Positions 15,427 to 23,782 of a DNA stretch of 64,000 bases are shown piece after piece. Each line of letters begins with the position of its first letter. Positions within the stretch are counted from its first letter, which is position 1. Below the pieces are notes generated by a model, which made no database searches, was not told the origin of the DNA, and saw only the letters and a program-made list of their open reading frames with translations. The position numbers were made by a program, and so were the translations under genes. Origin of the DNA: BD1-7 clade bacterium (GTDB lineage Bacteria; Pseudomonadota; Gammaproteobacteria; Pseudomonadales; DT-91); NCBI GenBank assembly GCA_902705865.1, contig CACSIO010000004.1:89230-153229 (forward strand), given 5' to 3'.

Positions 15427-16086
15427 TTAGGGAAACTGAATATTACAGTCTGAAAGCCCGAGAATATTGGCATTTTCGACGGCTGATACTGAGATATCTC
15501 GTACGATGACAACCATGGGGTGAGGCGCGATATTGTAGCCCTCGATCTGTGTGCAAAGATATTCTGCGAACCCTTTGCGATCGCTGCCGTCGTCGTTGGC
15601 TTGCGCTGCAAGGATGCGTGAGCCGGTGCCGTTGTGGTACCAGATGGCCTTTTCTATTGCTGATTCGCGTTCGACTGTGTTAATGGCGTTACTAAGCGTG
15701 CTTTGATATTCGTCATCGGCGGTGAAATCATTGTTGATTACGAGGGTTTGTTCTTCGGGTTTATAACTGCAGCTTGCGTGGTAGAAGGTGGCGTTGGGTA
15801 GCTGGATTACTTCTGCTGCGATGGTTAGCTTCCACGGGGTTTGGGTTTTATCGAGCTTGGTGCGTGCGGGGACGAAGGTCAATTGGCTGTTTGCTGGTAG
15901 GGCTTTGGTTAGGGTGGTTTGCCATTGGGGTTGGCATAATTCGTAGAGGTGTTGGCGTTCAGTAGACTCTGCCTCTGTTGACTCTTGTTGGTTTGCTATT
16001 GATGGGTTCTGAGTTGGTGATTGATTTTCTGATGTGCATGCGGCCAAGGCGATGCTAAGGGTAATTGTCGCGGTGTATTTGATCAT
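15427..16086 (-). CDS. Predicted lipoprotein (prophage cargo)
   Basis: This 219-residue protein starts with a type II signal peptide: MIKY, a hydrophobic core (TATITLSIALAAC) and a lipobox LAAC with the lipidated Cys at about 17. A Ser/Gln/Glu-rich linker of about 30 residues follows, then a globular domain with CQPQW and two further Cys (SCSYKPEEQ, EYLCTQIEG). I do not recognise the domain. Outer-membrane lipoproteins carried by prophages often alter surface properties or exclude other phages, but nothing here proves that. It lies just upstream of the lysis promoter and outside the core Mu gene set. Confidence 0.7.
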   Translation of the reverse strand: MIKYTATITLSIALAACTSENQSPTQNPSIANQQESTEAESTERQHLYELCQPQWQTTLTKALPANSQLTFVPARTKLDKTQTPWKLTIAAEVIQLPNATFYHASCSYKPEEQTLVINNDFTADDEYQSTLSNAINTVERESAIEKAIWYHNGTGSRILAAQANDDGSDRKGFAEYLCTQIEGYNIAPHPMVVIVRDISVSAVENANILGLSDCNIQFP

Positions 16087-16211
16087 TCCTTTGCTCCAAA
16101 TTCTAACGCTTTATGTAGTGTTAAAACCATGCGGTCATTGCTTGGTTGAGCTGATACTATATCCGGAATTGGTGTTTGATTCTTGTTTTGATTGTTAATG
16201 GATGATTGGGA

Positions 16212-18242
16212 ATGACAGAGCCGTTGTTTGATGGGATTTGGTCGAGAAAGTTGAGACAAGAGCACTATTTTGCTGTTGATGGTAGAGGGTCGTTAGACGC
16301 TATATCTGTAAAACGTCTAAATCTATTTGTTGGCGGTAACAATTCGGGGAAAAGCCAATTCCTTAGACTTTTGTTTACAAGTTTTGAAGAGGACCTCGAT
16401 GTTCAGATGGATTCGGCTTCACTTAATTTTAATTCGTTGTATTCAGATTGTTTTGAATCTATAGCCGAAAGATTATCTATTCCCATCGAACAAATAGTTC
16501 AGGAGTTGCAGATCGATCTACTTTACAGTGGAAAGCTTGCTCCCGCATCAACTATCTTGGCAGAAATAGAGGGTTTTGCGGATCTGCTGCGAAGAGCCGG
16601 AAATCCCAAAATGAGCTTTCCAGGTGAAGCTCACTTTCAAAAAATAGTAACGCTGATTAAACGTTTCTATGACGAAAGAGGGAGTAAGCCGCTTGATGGA
16701 TTTAATGCTATATGGCCATCAATTCTACATCCTAATGATTTTTACTATATTCCTGTTTTGCGCGGGATGCGTCCGCTTCTTAAAGATCAAAAAGGAGGCT
16801 ATGTGATCGCAGAGAATTCGCATGATTGTGATGGTGATTGCTACGAGCATCGGACAGCTTATGATTACTTTCAAGGTATACCGCGTAATGGCAAAGGGAA
16901 ACAAAGGCACGTGGTTTCTGGCTTGCATCTTTATAGAATGCTAACACGGAAACTATTGGGTAAGCCTGAGGGGCGTAGACTGGTTGCTGAATATGAACGA
17001 CTACTTGGAAATGAGTTTTTTGAAGGGCAAGTCATTAGCCTCATTCCAGAATATGGTAATGATACTGTATCTATAAAGATCGGTGATGAGGAGCAGTTCC
17101 CTATCTACAAAGTCGGTGATGGACTACAACAAGCCTTAATTATAACTTCACAGGCGTTTTTTTCTGAAACACCGACGCTTTTTTTTGTTGAAGAGCCGGA
17201 GGTTCATCTCCACCCCGGTTTTCAGAAAAAACTATGTAACTTTCTTCTGGAGCACACGCCACACCAGTATTTTATGTCTACTCATTCGAACCATGTATTG
17301 GACTTAGCGGATTCTCGTGATGATGTGATGATCTATCGTGTGCAAAAAGAGGCTACTACTGATATTACGAAGTTTATAGTGAAGGGGGCTAATGGAGATT
17401 CTGATGTCCTTAGAGAACTTGGGGTCATGCCTTCGTCTGTTTTTTTGTCAAATTCAACGATTTGGATAGAAGGTATAACGGACCGCTTATACTTAAGAGC
17501 TTTTCTTGAGTTATTCAAGAGTTGCTTGCCTGAAGGTAGTGAAGAGTTGCAGATGCTCAATGGTTTATTGGAGAACTACCACTATTCATTTGTTGAGTAC
17601 CAAGGTTCCAATCTTGGTCATTGGTCTTTTTTGGATGAGGAGGATGAGATTGAACCGCGAATGCTGGCGATAAAGTCGTGTCCGTCGCCGTTGGTAATCG
17701 CCGATGGTGATATTAAGGATAAGGGCGATAGACATGAAATGCTTACTCATGAATTAGATAATGCCCTAATTACGCTTGATGCTAAAGAGATTGAAAATTT
17801 ATTGCCATGGGGCCTATTGCAAGACGTTGCTGGGGAAACTATTTCCGATGCAAAGGGACGTTTCTCGTCTTTGGTTGAGACTGATCATGCGAATGACACT
17901 GATGAGTTTAAGCAAGTCGTTAAGGAGTATAAAGATACTGTGATAGATTCTCTTGAAAACCATAGCGATATGTCGGCGGAAATAAATTCGAGCTCTCTTG
18001 GGATAGGCCATCATTTAGATAATGCTTTAGGGTTAGACGATGATAAACTTTTCTTTGCTGATCCTAGTGGCACTATTTACGGAAAGGTTAAGTTTTGTCG
18101 TAAAGCTGTTTCAAGACTCAACTCAGAGACCGAAGAATATGAATTGACGGAACCTGCCAAAGATCTTTGCCGTGCGATCTATAAGCATATTTTAGAGTCT
18201 AACGGTATGAATGCCGACTTAGAATGCTTAAATCGTGATTGA
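16212..18242 (+). CDS. OLD-family ATPase/TOPRIM nuclease
   Basis: The product (about 676 residues) has an ABC/SMC-like ATPase with Walker A GGNNSGKS (about 41-48). Walker B and the D-loop region read FFVEEPEVHLHP (about 325-336), and the switch His is in MSTHSNHVLDLA. A C-terminal TOPRIM follows: IWIEGITDRLYL (Glu at about 420), then VIADGDIKD with the DxD near 498-500 and KEIENLLP. This is the class of OLD/GajA nucleases known in phage exclusion. It faces against all other phage genes here and no UvrD-type (GajB) partner follows, so it looks like stand-alone cargo. ATG 16212 is preferred over TTG 16206. Confidence 0.88.
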   Translation: MTEPLFDGIWSRKLRQEHYFAVDGRGSLDAISVKRLNLFVGGNNSGKSQFLRLLFTSFEEDLDVQMDSASLNFNSLYSDCFESIAERLSIPIEQIVQELQIDLLYSGKLAPASTILAEIEGFADLLRRAGNPKMSFPGEAHFQKIVTLIKRFYDERGSKPLDGFNAIWPSILHPNDFYYIPVLRGMRPLLKDQKGGYVIAENSHDCDGDCYEHRTAYDYFQGIPRNGKGKQRHVVSGLHLYRMLTRKLLGKPEGRRLVAEYERLLGNEFFEGQVISLIPEYGNDTVSIKIGDEEQFPIYKVGDGLQQALIITSQAFFSETPTLFFVEEPEVHLHPGFQKKLCNFLLEHTPHQYFMSTHSNHVLDLADSRDDVMIYRVQKEATTDITKFIVKGANGDSDVLRELGVMPSSVFLSNSTIWIEGITDRLYLRAFLELFKSCLPEGSEELQMLNGLLENYHYSFVEYQGSNLGHWSFLDEEDEIEPRMLAIKSCPSPLVIADGDIKDKGDRHEMLTHELDNALITLDAKEIENLLPWGLLQDVAGETISDAKGRFSSLVETDHANDTDEFKQVVKEYKDTVIDSLENHSDMSAEINSSSLGIGHHLDNALGLDDDKLFFADPSGTIYGKVKFCRKAVSRLNSETEEYELTEPAKDLCRAIYKHILESNGMNADLECLNRD

Positions 18243-18500
18243 TAAGAAGCAAATTTTCGTATCGACTACTTTTGCCCATCGGAAAGTCAGGATCTGTCGT
18301 GTTGTTTCTCCGATGGCATGAATGTGAACAAAGAATGGCCACTCTTTGTCATAAATGTACGGGCATATTCATGGGTCTAATAAAATGGAGAGTAATATCG
18401 AATATTTGATTGAAGGATGGTGAAGGGGTGCTGGGTTGGATGCAAAGCTCTATACCTAGAATAAGTTTAGAGATTTGAATGGAAGTTCTATTGAGTCGTT

Positions 18501-19226
18501 TTAAATGATAGTGGCGCCTTTCCTTTGAGCTCTTTCGACTATAACACTCAGTCTTTCACATTGTTGTTCTACCTTAGATCCATAATACTCGATAAAATCT
18601 TCGTTGCGGGACAATCTGAATTCAATAATTCTTAAAGGAACTTTAAATTGCTCTGCTAGCCTGCCAGTGATTTCTGAAGGGTTCGATGAATAGATTTTTA
18701 GCATATTCTCAGTAATCAGCTCTTTCGGTATAAGAAGCTCAATAGCGCCATAATATGCTGCTTCTTCGACCTGTCGTGACAGAACATCGTTTTTGATCGG
18801 AGTGGTATCGTGAAGTAGGTCCGAGATCAACTGCGTTACTTGGTCTGGTGTAACGGTCGCTGATTTAGGGATGTGTTCAAGCAAAAGAGTATGGACTAGT
18901 TCTTTCGCAACATAGAATCTTCTATGGCAAAAGTTCAAGTTTTCCTTATCAACAAAAATTACAGCCGTTGCTTGGTAGTGAAAAAGGAAAGACTGAATGT
19001 GACAATTTTCGCCTAATGAGAATTCTTCAACTTCAACAGGTTTGTCTAGAATGATGTTAGCCCTGTTTATAAGGCCTTGAGAAACGGTTTGATTCGGTAG
19101 CCAAGAACCTCTGTTCTTTTCCGTTAATTTTATAGGTGGGGCCAGAGGGCTATGTTGAGTTTGGTAATCTTGCTGGACTGCACGAGAAACCTTAACTGCT
19201 GCTTTAATTACATCCTTGAAATCCAC
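18501..19226 (-). CDS. ImmA/IrrE-like protein with degenerate active site
   Basis: This 241-residue protein resembles ImmA/IrrE metallopeptidases. RRFYVAKELVHTLL occupies the place of the RF-LAHELGHxLL zinc motif, and EEAAYYGAIELLIPKELI fits the EANxFAxxLLMP segment that supplies the third ligand. The first zinc-binding His is Lys here (KELVH instead of HExxH), so it is probably not a working protease. Active relatives cleave phage or ICE repressors. It is followed in the same transcript direction by nothing phage-core, and the small gene at 19232-19417 lies five bases upstream. It may be a sensor or decoy; function unknown. Confidence 0.6.
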   Translation of the reverse strand: MDFKDVIKAAVKVSRAVQQDYQTQHSPLAPPIKLTEKNRGSWLPNQTVSQGLINRANIILDKPVEVEEFSLGENCHIQSFLFHYQATAVIFVDKENLNFCHRRFYVAKELVHTLLLEHIPKSATVTPDQVTQLISDLLHDTTPIKNDVLSRQVEEAAYYGAIELLIPKELITENMLKIYSSNPSEITGRLAEQFKVPLRIIEFRLSRNEDFIEYYGSKVEQQCERLSVIVERAQRKGATII

Positions 19227-19231
19227 AGTGT

Positions 19232-19417
19232 TTAGTAATCCTGAAATGAAGTCGTTTCTTTTCTTTGATATTGCGCGAAAGCTTCATTCACGATTTGGGC
19301 AGACTTTTCTACAGACGCTTCTGCGTCTACAGCTCCCGACATACAAAACTTAACGTCTAACAACCCTTGCTTTTGCTCTTTAATTAAGAGCTCTTTGAGC
19401 TTTTGAGTTTCTGTCAT
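19232..19417 (-). CDS. Small unknown protein paired with ImmA-like gene
   Basis: A 61-residue product starts at ATG 19417, which has AAGGGA a few bases upstream; an in-frame ATG at 19438 is less well placed. It is charged and helical (MTETQKLKELLIKEQKQG ... VEKSAQIVNEAFAQYQ). It ends five bases before the ImmA-like gene, so the two are probably translated together. ImmA proteins often pair with a small regulator, but no helix-turn-helix is evident here. A divergent copy of the late promoter motif lies 160 bases upstream. Confidence 0.55.
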   Translation of the reverse strand: MTETQKLKELLIKEQKQGLLDVKFCMSGAVDAEASVEKSAQIVNEAFAQYQRKETTSFQDY

Positions 19418-19575
19418 GACTTCCCTTGAAATATGCATGTTTGATCTGTTGATGAGTAATCACATAAATACTTAGTCGGTCCGCATGGTACAGCACGATG
19501 CATCAGCCAACAAGAAAGTTAGCTGTTTTTTGACCAATTACATCTGTTATGAACGTTATTGCAAGCAATCCTTCT

Positions 19576-19594
19576 AAAAATAAGGGTTTTACTC
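19576..19594 (-). promoter_or_regulatory. Divergent fourth copy of late promoter motif
   Basis: Minus-strand AGTAAAACCCTTATTTTTAG resembles the CACTAAAACCCTTTATTTC motif at three other late-gene starts. It is downstream of the mor stop and upstream of the ImmA-like cassette. If functional, it would put the cargo genes under the Mor/C activator, or it may be an original late promoter displaced from the lysis genes by the cargo. The match is partial. Confidence 0.4.
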
Positions 19595-19686
19595 AACGTT
19601 GATTCTGCATTTATCGTACTGAATTTGATTCAGGATAACAGTGGAATCAAGTTATTTCCAACTGTGAGGCACTATAATGTTTGGCT

Positions 19687-20103
19687 TTATATAAATAGAT
19701 CATTTTGAAGTCGGTTTTTATTAGCTCGACGTTGCTCTCTTATTATACCGTAAACCCTTACCTCTGTTAGATCGTATTTTCTAGCGAGCTCTTTGGTGTT
19801 TGAACCATCAAAATCTTGCCATATCTGAATATCTCTGACGATCTGCTCAAGGTGCTTCGCTTTGGGTAGATAGAATTGCATACCGCCAAAGTGCTCAGCC
19901 ACTGCGAGGGCTAGTTGTAGGCCTTGCCTTTTTGCTGCTTTTTCTTCCTCTCCGTGTTTGAGCCGTGATGCGGCTAACACGTCAATCAATTCAGACAATG
20001 CCTGTGGCCAACCCTTGCGTTGTTCGAGGTCGATGTCGTCGAGGTGTTGGTAGATATCGTCGCTGTTGATGTCGGTGAACATGTCGTGGTTGTCGTTGTT
20101 CAT
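19687..20103 (-). CDS. mor: Mor/C-family transcription activator
   Basis: This 138-residue protein matches the Mor/C family that turns on middle and late transcription in Mu. The N-terminal dimerisation part contains WPQALSELIDVLAASRLKHG. The beta-strand GGMQFYLPKAKHLE follows, then the helix-turn-helix with NTKELARKYDLTEVRVYGII. Both the GG-Y/FLP turn and the HTH are family signatures. Only one member is seen, so it may serve both Mor and C roles. It ends the early operon, five bases after gemA. Confidence 0.88.
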   Translation of the reverse strand: MNNDNHDMFTDINSDDIYQHLDDIDLEQRKGWPQALSELIDVLAASRLKHGEEEKAAKRQGLQLALAVAEHFGGMQFYLPKAKHLEQIVRDIQIWQDFDGSNTKELARKYDLTEVRVYGIIREQRRANKNRLQNDLFI

Positions 20104-20107
20104 GGCG

Positions 20108-20602
20108 TTATTCCTTTCCCTTTTTTGCGGCGTTAGCTTGTAAACGCTTTTGCCATTGCTTGAGGCTTTCGAGGATTCGGTTGGTCATGTGTGGGTCGCG
20201 TTGTAGCCATTCGAGACTGTCGACGCCGAGGCCGCCATTGAGGCGGCTGGTTTGGCGTTTGACCCAGGCGAGCAGGGCGGCTTCGCTGGCGTCGGTGATG
20301 TTGTTTTGTTGACCGAGGGTGATCCAGAGGGCGCGGATTTTGTCGATTTGTTGGCCGCGGCTTGGGGGCGATTTCTCGCCCCGGCGTTGGGTGTTGGTGG
20401 GTTTGGGTTTGAAGCCTTTGGCTTTCATGGCTTCGTAGACTTGGTAGAGTTCGCCAAATTGCATGTTGCGGCAGCTGGTTTTGCCGACGGTGTTTTTGAG
20501 CAGCGCGCGGTAGGTGTCGTCGTCGAGCGCGAGTTGGCTTTTGGCGATGTGGATTTTGGTGATGAGTTGGTGGCGTTTGCTGTGGTTTTTGGTGGTGGTC
20601 AT
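20108..20602 (-). CDS. gemA: GemA/gp16-family regulator
   Basis: This 164-residue protein belongs to the Mu gp16 (GemA, DUF1018) family. KIHIAKSQLALDDDTYRALL and the later QQIDKIRALWITLGQ and AALLAWVKRQTSRLNGGLGVDSLEWL are the conserved segments. In Mu, GemA modulates host gene expression and DNA supercoiling. It lies directly before mor, as in other Mu-like phages, and overlaps the upstream small gene by four bases. A basic Thr/Arg/Pro linker separates the two halves. Confidence 0.88.
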   Translation of the reverse strand: MTTTKNHSKRHQLITKIHIAKSQLALDDDTYRALLKNTVGKTSCRNMQFGELYQVYEAMKAKGFKPKPTNTQRRGEKSPPSRGQQIDKIRALWITLGQQNNITDASEAALLAWVKRQTSRLNGGLGVDSLEWLQRDPHMTNRILESLKQWQKRLQANAAKKGKE

Positions 20603-21048
20603 GCGGCTGCGCCTTTGTTGGGTTGTTCTTGGGTGCCTATTTTTTTTATGCTGAGGCCTTCGAGCTTTTTGTATTGGCGGATGAGTACGCTGGCTTTGTC
20701 GAACCAGGGTTTGTAGTAGGTGGCTGTTTTTTCGAGGTTGGGAAACAGTTGCTTGGTTCGGCGTTTGCCAAATTGCTTTCGAATCTGTTCGCGTTTCTTT
20801 GGGCCGTATAGGCTGACTTTTGCTGGCTTCCAGACTTTGATGGCGATGGGGTTGTAGGCGTCGCTTTTTTCGTTGGCGTAGCCTGCGTTGATGATGCCGT
20901 TGATATAGATGGCTAAGCCGAGCCGGTTTTCGGCGATGCCTTGTTTAGTGATGAGTATTTCGTGCCCGTCGAGTTGAAACTCGACGCGGCAGTGGAGGTG
21001 TTGTAGTTCGGCTTGGATGGCTTGCCATTGTTCGGGGGTGATGGTCAT
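20599..21048 (-). CDS. Conserved early Mu-like protein of unknown function
   Basis: A 149-residue product starts at ATG 21048, preceded by GGAGGAATAACC, an excellent ribosome binding site. The longer in-frame extension upstream overlaps the DUF3164 gene and is Arg/His-rich noise. The protein opens MTITPEQWQAIQAELQHLHC and contains VEFQLDGHEILITKQGIAENRL. A basic region follows (KKREQIRKQFGKRRTKQLF) that could bind nucleic acid. Similar proteins occur in this position in Mu-like phages, but no function is known to me. Confidence 0.75.
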   Translation of the reverse strand: MTITPEQWQAIQAELQHLHCRVEFQLDGHEILITKQGIAENRLGLAIYINGIINAGYANEKSDAYNPIAIKVWKPAKVSLYGPKKREQIRKQFGKRRTKQLFPNLEKTATYYKPWFDKASVLIRQYKKLEGLSIKKIGTQEQPNKGAAA

Positions 21049-21050
21049 GG

Positions 21051-21683
21051 TTATTCCTCCACGAGTACGGATGCGAGGTCTAGGGGAATCATGCGGTAGT
21101 TGTCGCTGGTGCCGATGCGTTCGTACACGCGTATATAGGTGGCGGTGTTTGCGATGAAGATGGATTCTTTGAGGGCTTCCATGGCGTTTGACCATTCTTG
21201 GTCGTCTATCTCTAGGGTGAGTAGGTCGAGAATGGCGGCGGTTTTGAGTTCGCCGTTGCGGTTGGTTTTGAAGGCGCGATCGACGAGGGCGTGGATGTGT
21301 GCGTTGGCGTTGGCTGTCCAGCGGTTGATGCAGGCGAGGATGAGTGTTTTGGCGGCTTCGAGTTCTTCGCTGAAGGCGAGCCGGTTGGCGACGGTGCGTT
21401 GTATTTTGTGTTTGCCGTCGTAGCTGGCGAGGCTGAGGTTGCCTTTTTTGCCGCCGATTTGTGCGCCGAATCGGTCGGCGGCGATTTCGACGAGGTCGTC
21501 GATGTCGTTGAAGGCTTTGGCTTTGAAGTTTTTGAGGGCGGCGTTGATGAGTGTTGCGTCTTGCACGAGTTCGTTGACGATTTGGTCGCGCAGTTTGTCT
21601 TGTTCGCTTACGTTGTTGATGGGTACGAGGTGGCCGAGTGCGTTTTGCATGTAGCCTTCTGGGATGTGGTGTTGTGCGGTCAT
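21051..21683 (-). CDS. DUF3164 early phage protein
   Basis: This 210-residue protein belongs to DUF3164, common in the early region of Mu-like phages. The N-terminus (IPEGYMQNALGHLVPINNVSE) and the segment KKGNLSLASYDGKHKIQRTV are distinctive. Downstream HIHALVDRAFKTNRNGELKTA completes the family pattern. No catalytic motif is visible. It sits where Mu keeps its semi-essential early genes; function unknown. It ends two bases before the next gene. Confidence 0.85.
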   Translation of the reverse strand: MTAQHHIPEGYMQNALGHLVPINNVSEQDKLRDQIVNELVQDATLINAALKNFKAKAFNDIDDLVEIAADRFGAQIGGKKGNLSLASYDGKHKIQRTVANRLAFSEELEAAKTLILACINRWTANANAHIHALVDRAFKTNRNGELKTAAILDLLTLEIDDQEWSNAMEALKESIFIANTATYIRVYERIGTSDNYRMIPLDLASVLVEE

Positions 21684-21684
21684 T

Positions 21685-21981
21685 TTATTGGTTCCTGTTT
21701 TTGGTGTTTGCTGAGTTGGGCTTGTTCCATTCGATGACGCAGCCGGCTTCTATGGCGCGCCATAGGCGTTGGTGTTGTGGGCGCCGGGTGTATGTTTGCG
21801 TTTTGAGATCTTCGCAGGCTTCGCTGTATTCGACGCGGATTACGGGGCGGTTGTCGTTGATTTGCACATTGCAGATGGTGATGCCTTTTTGAATCAGTTT
21901 GAGCATGACGTCTTGCGTTAGTTGGGTTGCTACCGCTATTCGGTAGTTTCGTTCGTTGATGTTTTGGGTGGTGGCTTCCAT
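21685..21981 (-). CDS. Small early phage protein
   Basis: A 98-residue product starts at ATG 21981, with AAGGAC seven bases upstream. The visible body includes RNYRIAVATQLTQDVMLKLI and QKGITICNVQINDNRPVIRV, followed by an RxxLWRAI element near the C-terminus. It looks like a compact alpha/beta protein of 11 kDa. I do not recognise the family. It is co-transcribed with its neighbours, with four-base spacing from the HTH gene. Confidence 0.65.
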   Translation of the reverse strand: MEATTQNINERNYRIAVATQLTQDVMLKLIQKGITICNVQINDNRPVIRVEYSEACEDLKTQTYTRRPQHQRLWRAIEAGCVIEWNKPNSANTKNRNQ

Positions 21982-21985
21982 GGGG

Positions 21986-22342
21986 TTAGTCCTTGTTCTT
22001 TTGGCTGTGGGGGCATTTTCCGTTGCAGGCACGAAAGAGTTGCACGCGCATTGGGTTTACGTGGTTGAGGGTTTGTTTTTGGTATTGCAGGCATTTGTTG
22101 GTTTCGAGTTCGCCGAGTATGGGGCAGCCGACGGTGTGGCCGAGGTAGGCGCCGCGTACGCGGGTTTCTAGCTTGGCCATGTCGCCGGGGTATTTGTTGT
22201 TGATGGCTTGGCTTATCTGGGTTTTGGATATGCCGAGGGTTTCTGCGACTTTGCGTTGGCCGTGTTCTTTGCATTTGTCTGCGAGTACGTTGAGCCAGCG
22301 TGGTGTTGTGGTGTCGACGGTGATGTTGTTTTGGTTATGCAT
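21986..22342 (-). CDS. Helix-turn-helix early regulator
   Basis: This 118-residue protein carries an HTH at about 28-50 (QRKVAETLGISKTQISQAIN). A short linker and a C-terminal part with five Cys (GCPILGELETNKCLQYQKQ and ACNGKCPHSQK) follow; this could bind zinc. GAGGAA stands seven bases before the ATG. Similar HTH proteins with a CPxLGxL segment occur in early regions of Mu-like phages of Pseudomonas type. It probably binds early phage DNA; targets unknown. Confidence 0.72.
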   Translation of the reverse strand: MHNQNNITVDTTTPRWLNVLADKCKEHGQRKVAETLGISKTQISQAINNKYPGDMAKLETRVRGAYLGHTVGCPILGELETNKCLQYQKQTLNHVNPMRVQLFRACNGKCPHSQKNKD

Positions 22343-23033
22343 CGCAGAGTTCCTCTTGTTGGGTGTGTTGTGGTGTTGGGCTCCAAATCACTTGCTGTAG
22401 ATTGGGGTCGTAGACTTGTGTGGTGCTTTGGATTTGTGGCGATTGTGGGCCGGTGTTTTTGCTGGGTAGTAGGCGGTAGCGTGCGAGGCTTCTTTTACGG
22501 CTGTCGCCGCGGGTTGTTCCTGATTTGGTGCGATGCAGGTATCCGGCTTTGTGGAGGTATTTGATATAGGCTTTGGCATTTGCATCACTGACTGTTGTTT
22601 GTTCGTTGCTGGATGCGAGCGCGAGTTCTCGATAGTCGAATTCTGAAATTACTTTCATGGTGCGCCACATGTTTTCGCGGCATTTTCCTTTTTTACTGGG
22701 TGTTCCTTTTTGTGTGAGGCGTGGTGCTTCTGTGCCTGTATTTTTTATTAGGGTGTAGCGGAGGTGTTTGCAGTTTCCGTTGCTTGGGCTTGTGGTTTCT
22801 GTTGTTAGGTAGCCTCCAAGGTTTAGGCGGCGGATGTATCCTTTTACTGTTGTGTCGTTGATGTTTCTCAACTTGTGCTTGGATAACCAGAGGGTTAGTT
22901 CTGCGCGTGTGAATGTTTTTAGCGTGCGTATGCCTTCCCAGATGGCGTCTTGGCCGGCTTGTTGGCTTCCTGGGATATGTGCGGCATTTCGACCTTGTTG
23001 GTTGCCTGGTTTTCTTTTCATTCGCTTGGGCAT
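22335..23033 (-). CDS. Tandem winged-helix protein, internal duplication
   Basis: This 232-residue protein starts at ATG 23033, overlapping the B gene stop (TAATG). Two halves repeat the same plan. The first has IWEGIRTLKTFTRAELTLWL, then TVKGYIRRLNLGGYLTTE and LRYTLIKNTGTEAP. The second has MWRTMKVISEFDYRELALAS, then NAKAYIKYLHKAGYLHRT and ARYRLLPSKNTGPQSP. Each half is a winged helix ending in RYxLxxxKNTGxxxP. A basic N-terminus precedes them. It is probably a DNA-binding accessory factor of replicative transposition or early control, but I know no characterised homologue. Confidence 0.65.
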   Translation of the reverse strand: MPKRMKRKPGNQQGRNAAHIPGSQQAGQDAIWEGIRTLKTFTRAELTLWLSKHKLRNINDTTVKGYIRRLNLGGYLTTETTSPSNGNCKHLRYTLIKNTGTEAPRLTQKGTPSKKGKCRENMWRTMKVISEFDYRELALASSNEQTTVSDANAKAYIKYLHKAGYLHRTKSGTTRGDSRKRSLARYRLLPSKNTGPQSPQIQSTTQVYDPNLQQVIWSPTPQHTQQEELCDA

Positions 23034-23752
23034 TATGCAGCTCTCCCTCTGGGGGCTTGGCCGGTGAAGAAGGGTTCGGTGTAGTTGTGGAGGTTGATGG
23101 CGTTGATACCTTCGTCTTTGGCGAAGGCGGCGATGTTGTCGAGGTTGACGCAGATGCGGCGGGTGACGCCTTTGGTGGCGCGGTGGAGGTTTTCCATGAG
23201 GGCGAGGTCGATGTTGATATTTGGTGCGTAGATGCCGGCGAGTTGGGCGACGTCGTCGAGTTCGCAGGGGACGGCGGGTACCCATTGGAGGATGCGGTTG
23301 TGGATTTTTTCGAAGGTGCTGAGTTTGGCGGGGAGGCGTTCTTCGCCGATGAGCATGATGGCGGCTTGGCTGCCTTCGTATAGATCCATGACCATCATGA
23401 TGCGGTTTTTGTCGGCGAGGTAGTCGGCTTCGTCGATGATGAGGGGGCGGTTGGAGAGCATGAGTTCTTCGCAGATTTGGTCTGTCATGCTGGCGAGATT
23501 TTTGGCGGGGGGGATGCCCATGTCTTTGAGAATGGCTTCGAGGAAGGCTTTGCGTGTCCAGGTGCTTTTGCATTGGATGTAGTAGGCGCGGTGGCGGTTG
23601 GCGGCAAAGCTTGCGGCGAAGCTTTTTCCGAGGCCTGAGTGGCCGTGGAAGACGACGATGCCTGGAAGGGAGGGCGCGCGTTCTTGGGCGTGCTCTATGG
23701 CTTGGTTGCAGAGGGCGACATTGGTGATGCCTGCGATGCTGTTGATGGTCAT
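23033..23752 (-). CDS. Transposition target-selection ATPase (Mu B-like)
   Basis: This 239-residue AAA+ protein has Walker A GHSGLGKS (about 37-44), Walker B LIIDEADYL (about 104-112) and a sensor-like MLIGEERLP. It follows the transposase gene by 30 bases. Proteins of this family bind DNA non-specifically, stimulate the A transposase, choose targets and confer target immunity. It is shorter than Mu B (312), lacking the N-terminal HTH domain, like other short B/TniB-type homologues. Confidence 0.88.
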   Translation of the reverse strand: MTINSIAGITNVALCNQAIEHAQERAPSLPGIVVFHGHSGLGKSFAASFAANRHRAYYIQCKSTWTRKAFLEAILKDMGIPPAKNLASMTDQICEELMLSNRPLIIDEADYLADKNRIMMVMDLYEGSQAAIMLIGEERLPAKLSTFEKIHNRILQWVPAVPCELDDVAQLAGIYAPNINIDLALMENLHRATKGVTRRICVNLDNIAAFAKDEGINAINLHNYTEPFFTGQAPRGRAA

Positions 23753-23782
23753 GTTTTCTCCGTTATTTTTCGGTGCGGCTTA

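Noticed and set aside
21049..21195. Upstream extension of the early gene at 20599
   Set aside because: Arg/His-rich noise inside the DUF3164 gene; GGAGGAATAACC marks the start at 21048.
22335..23573. 412-codon frame spanning the B gene
   Set aside because: Only the part from 23033 downward has coding character; the upstream part is a His/Arg/Pro-rich shadow of the B gene.
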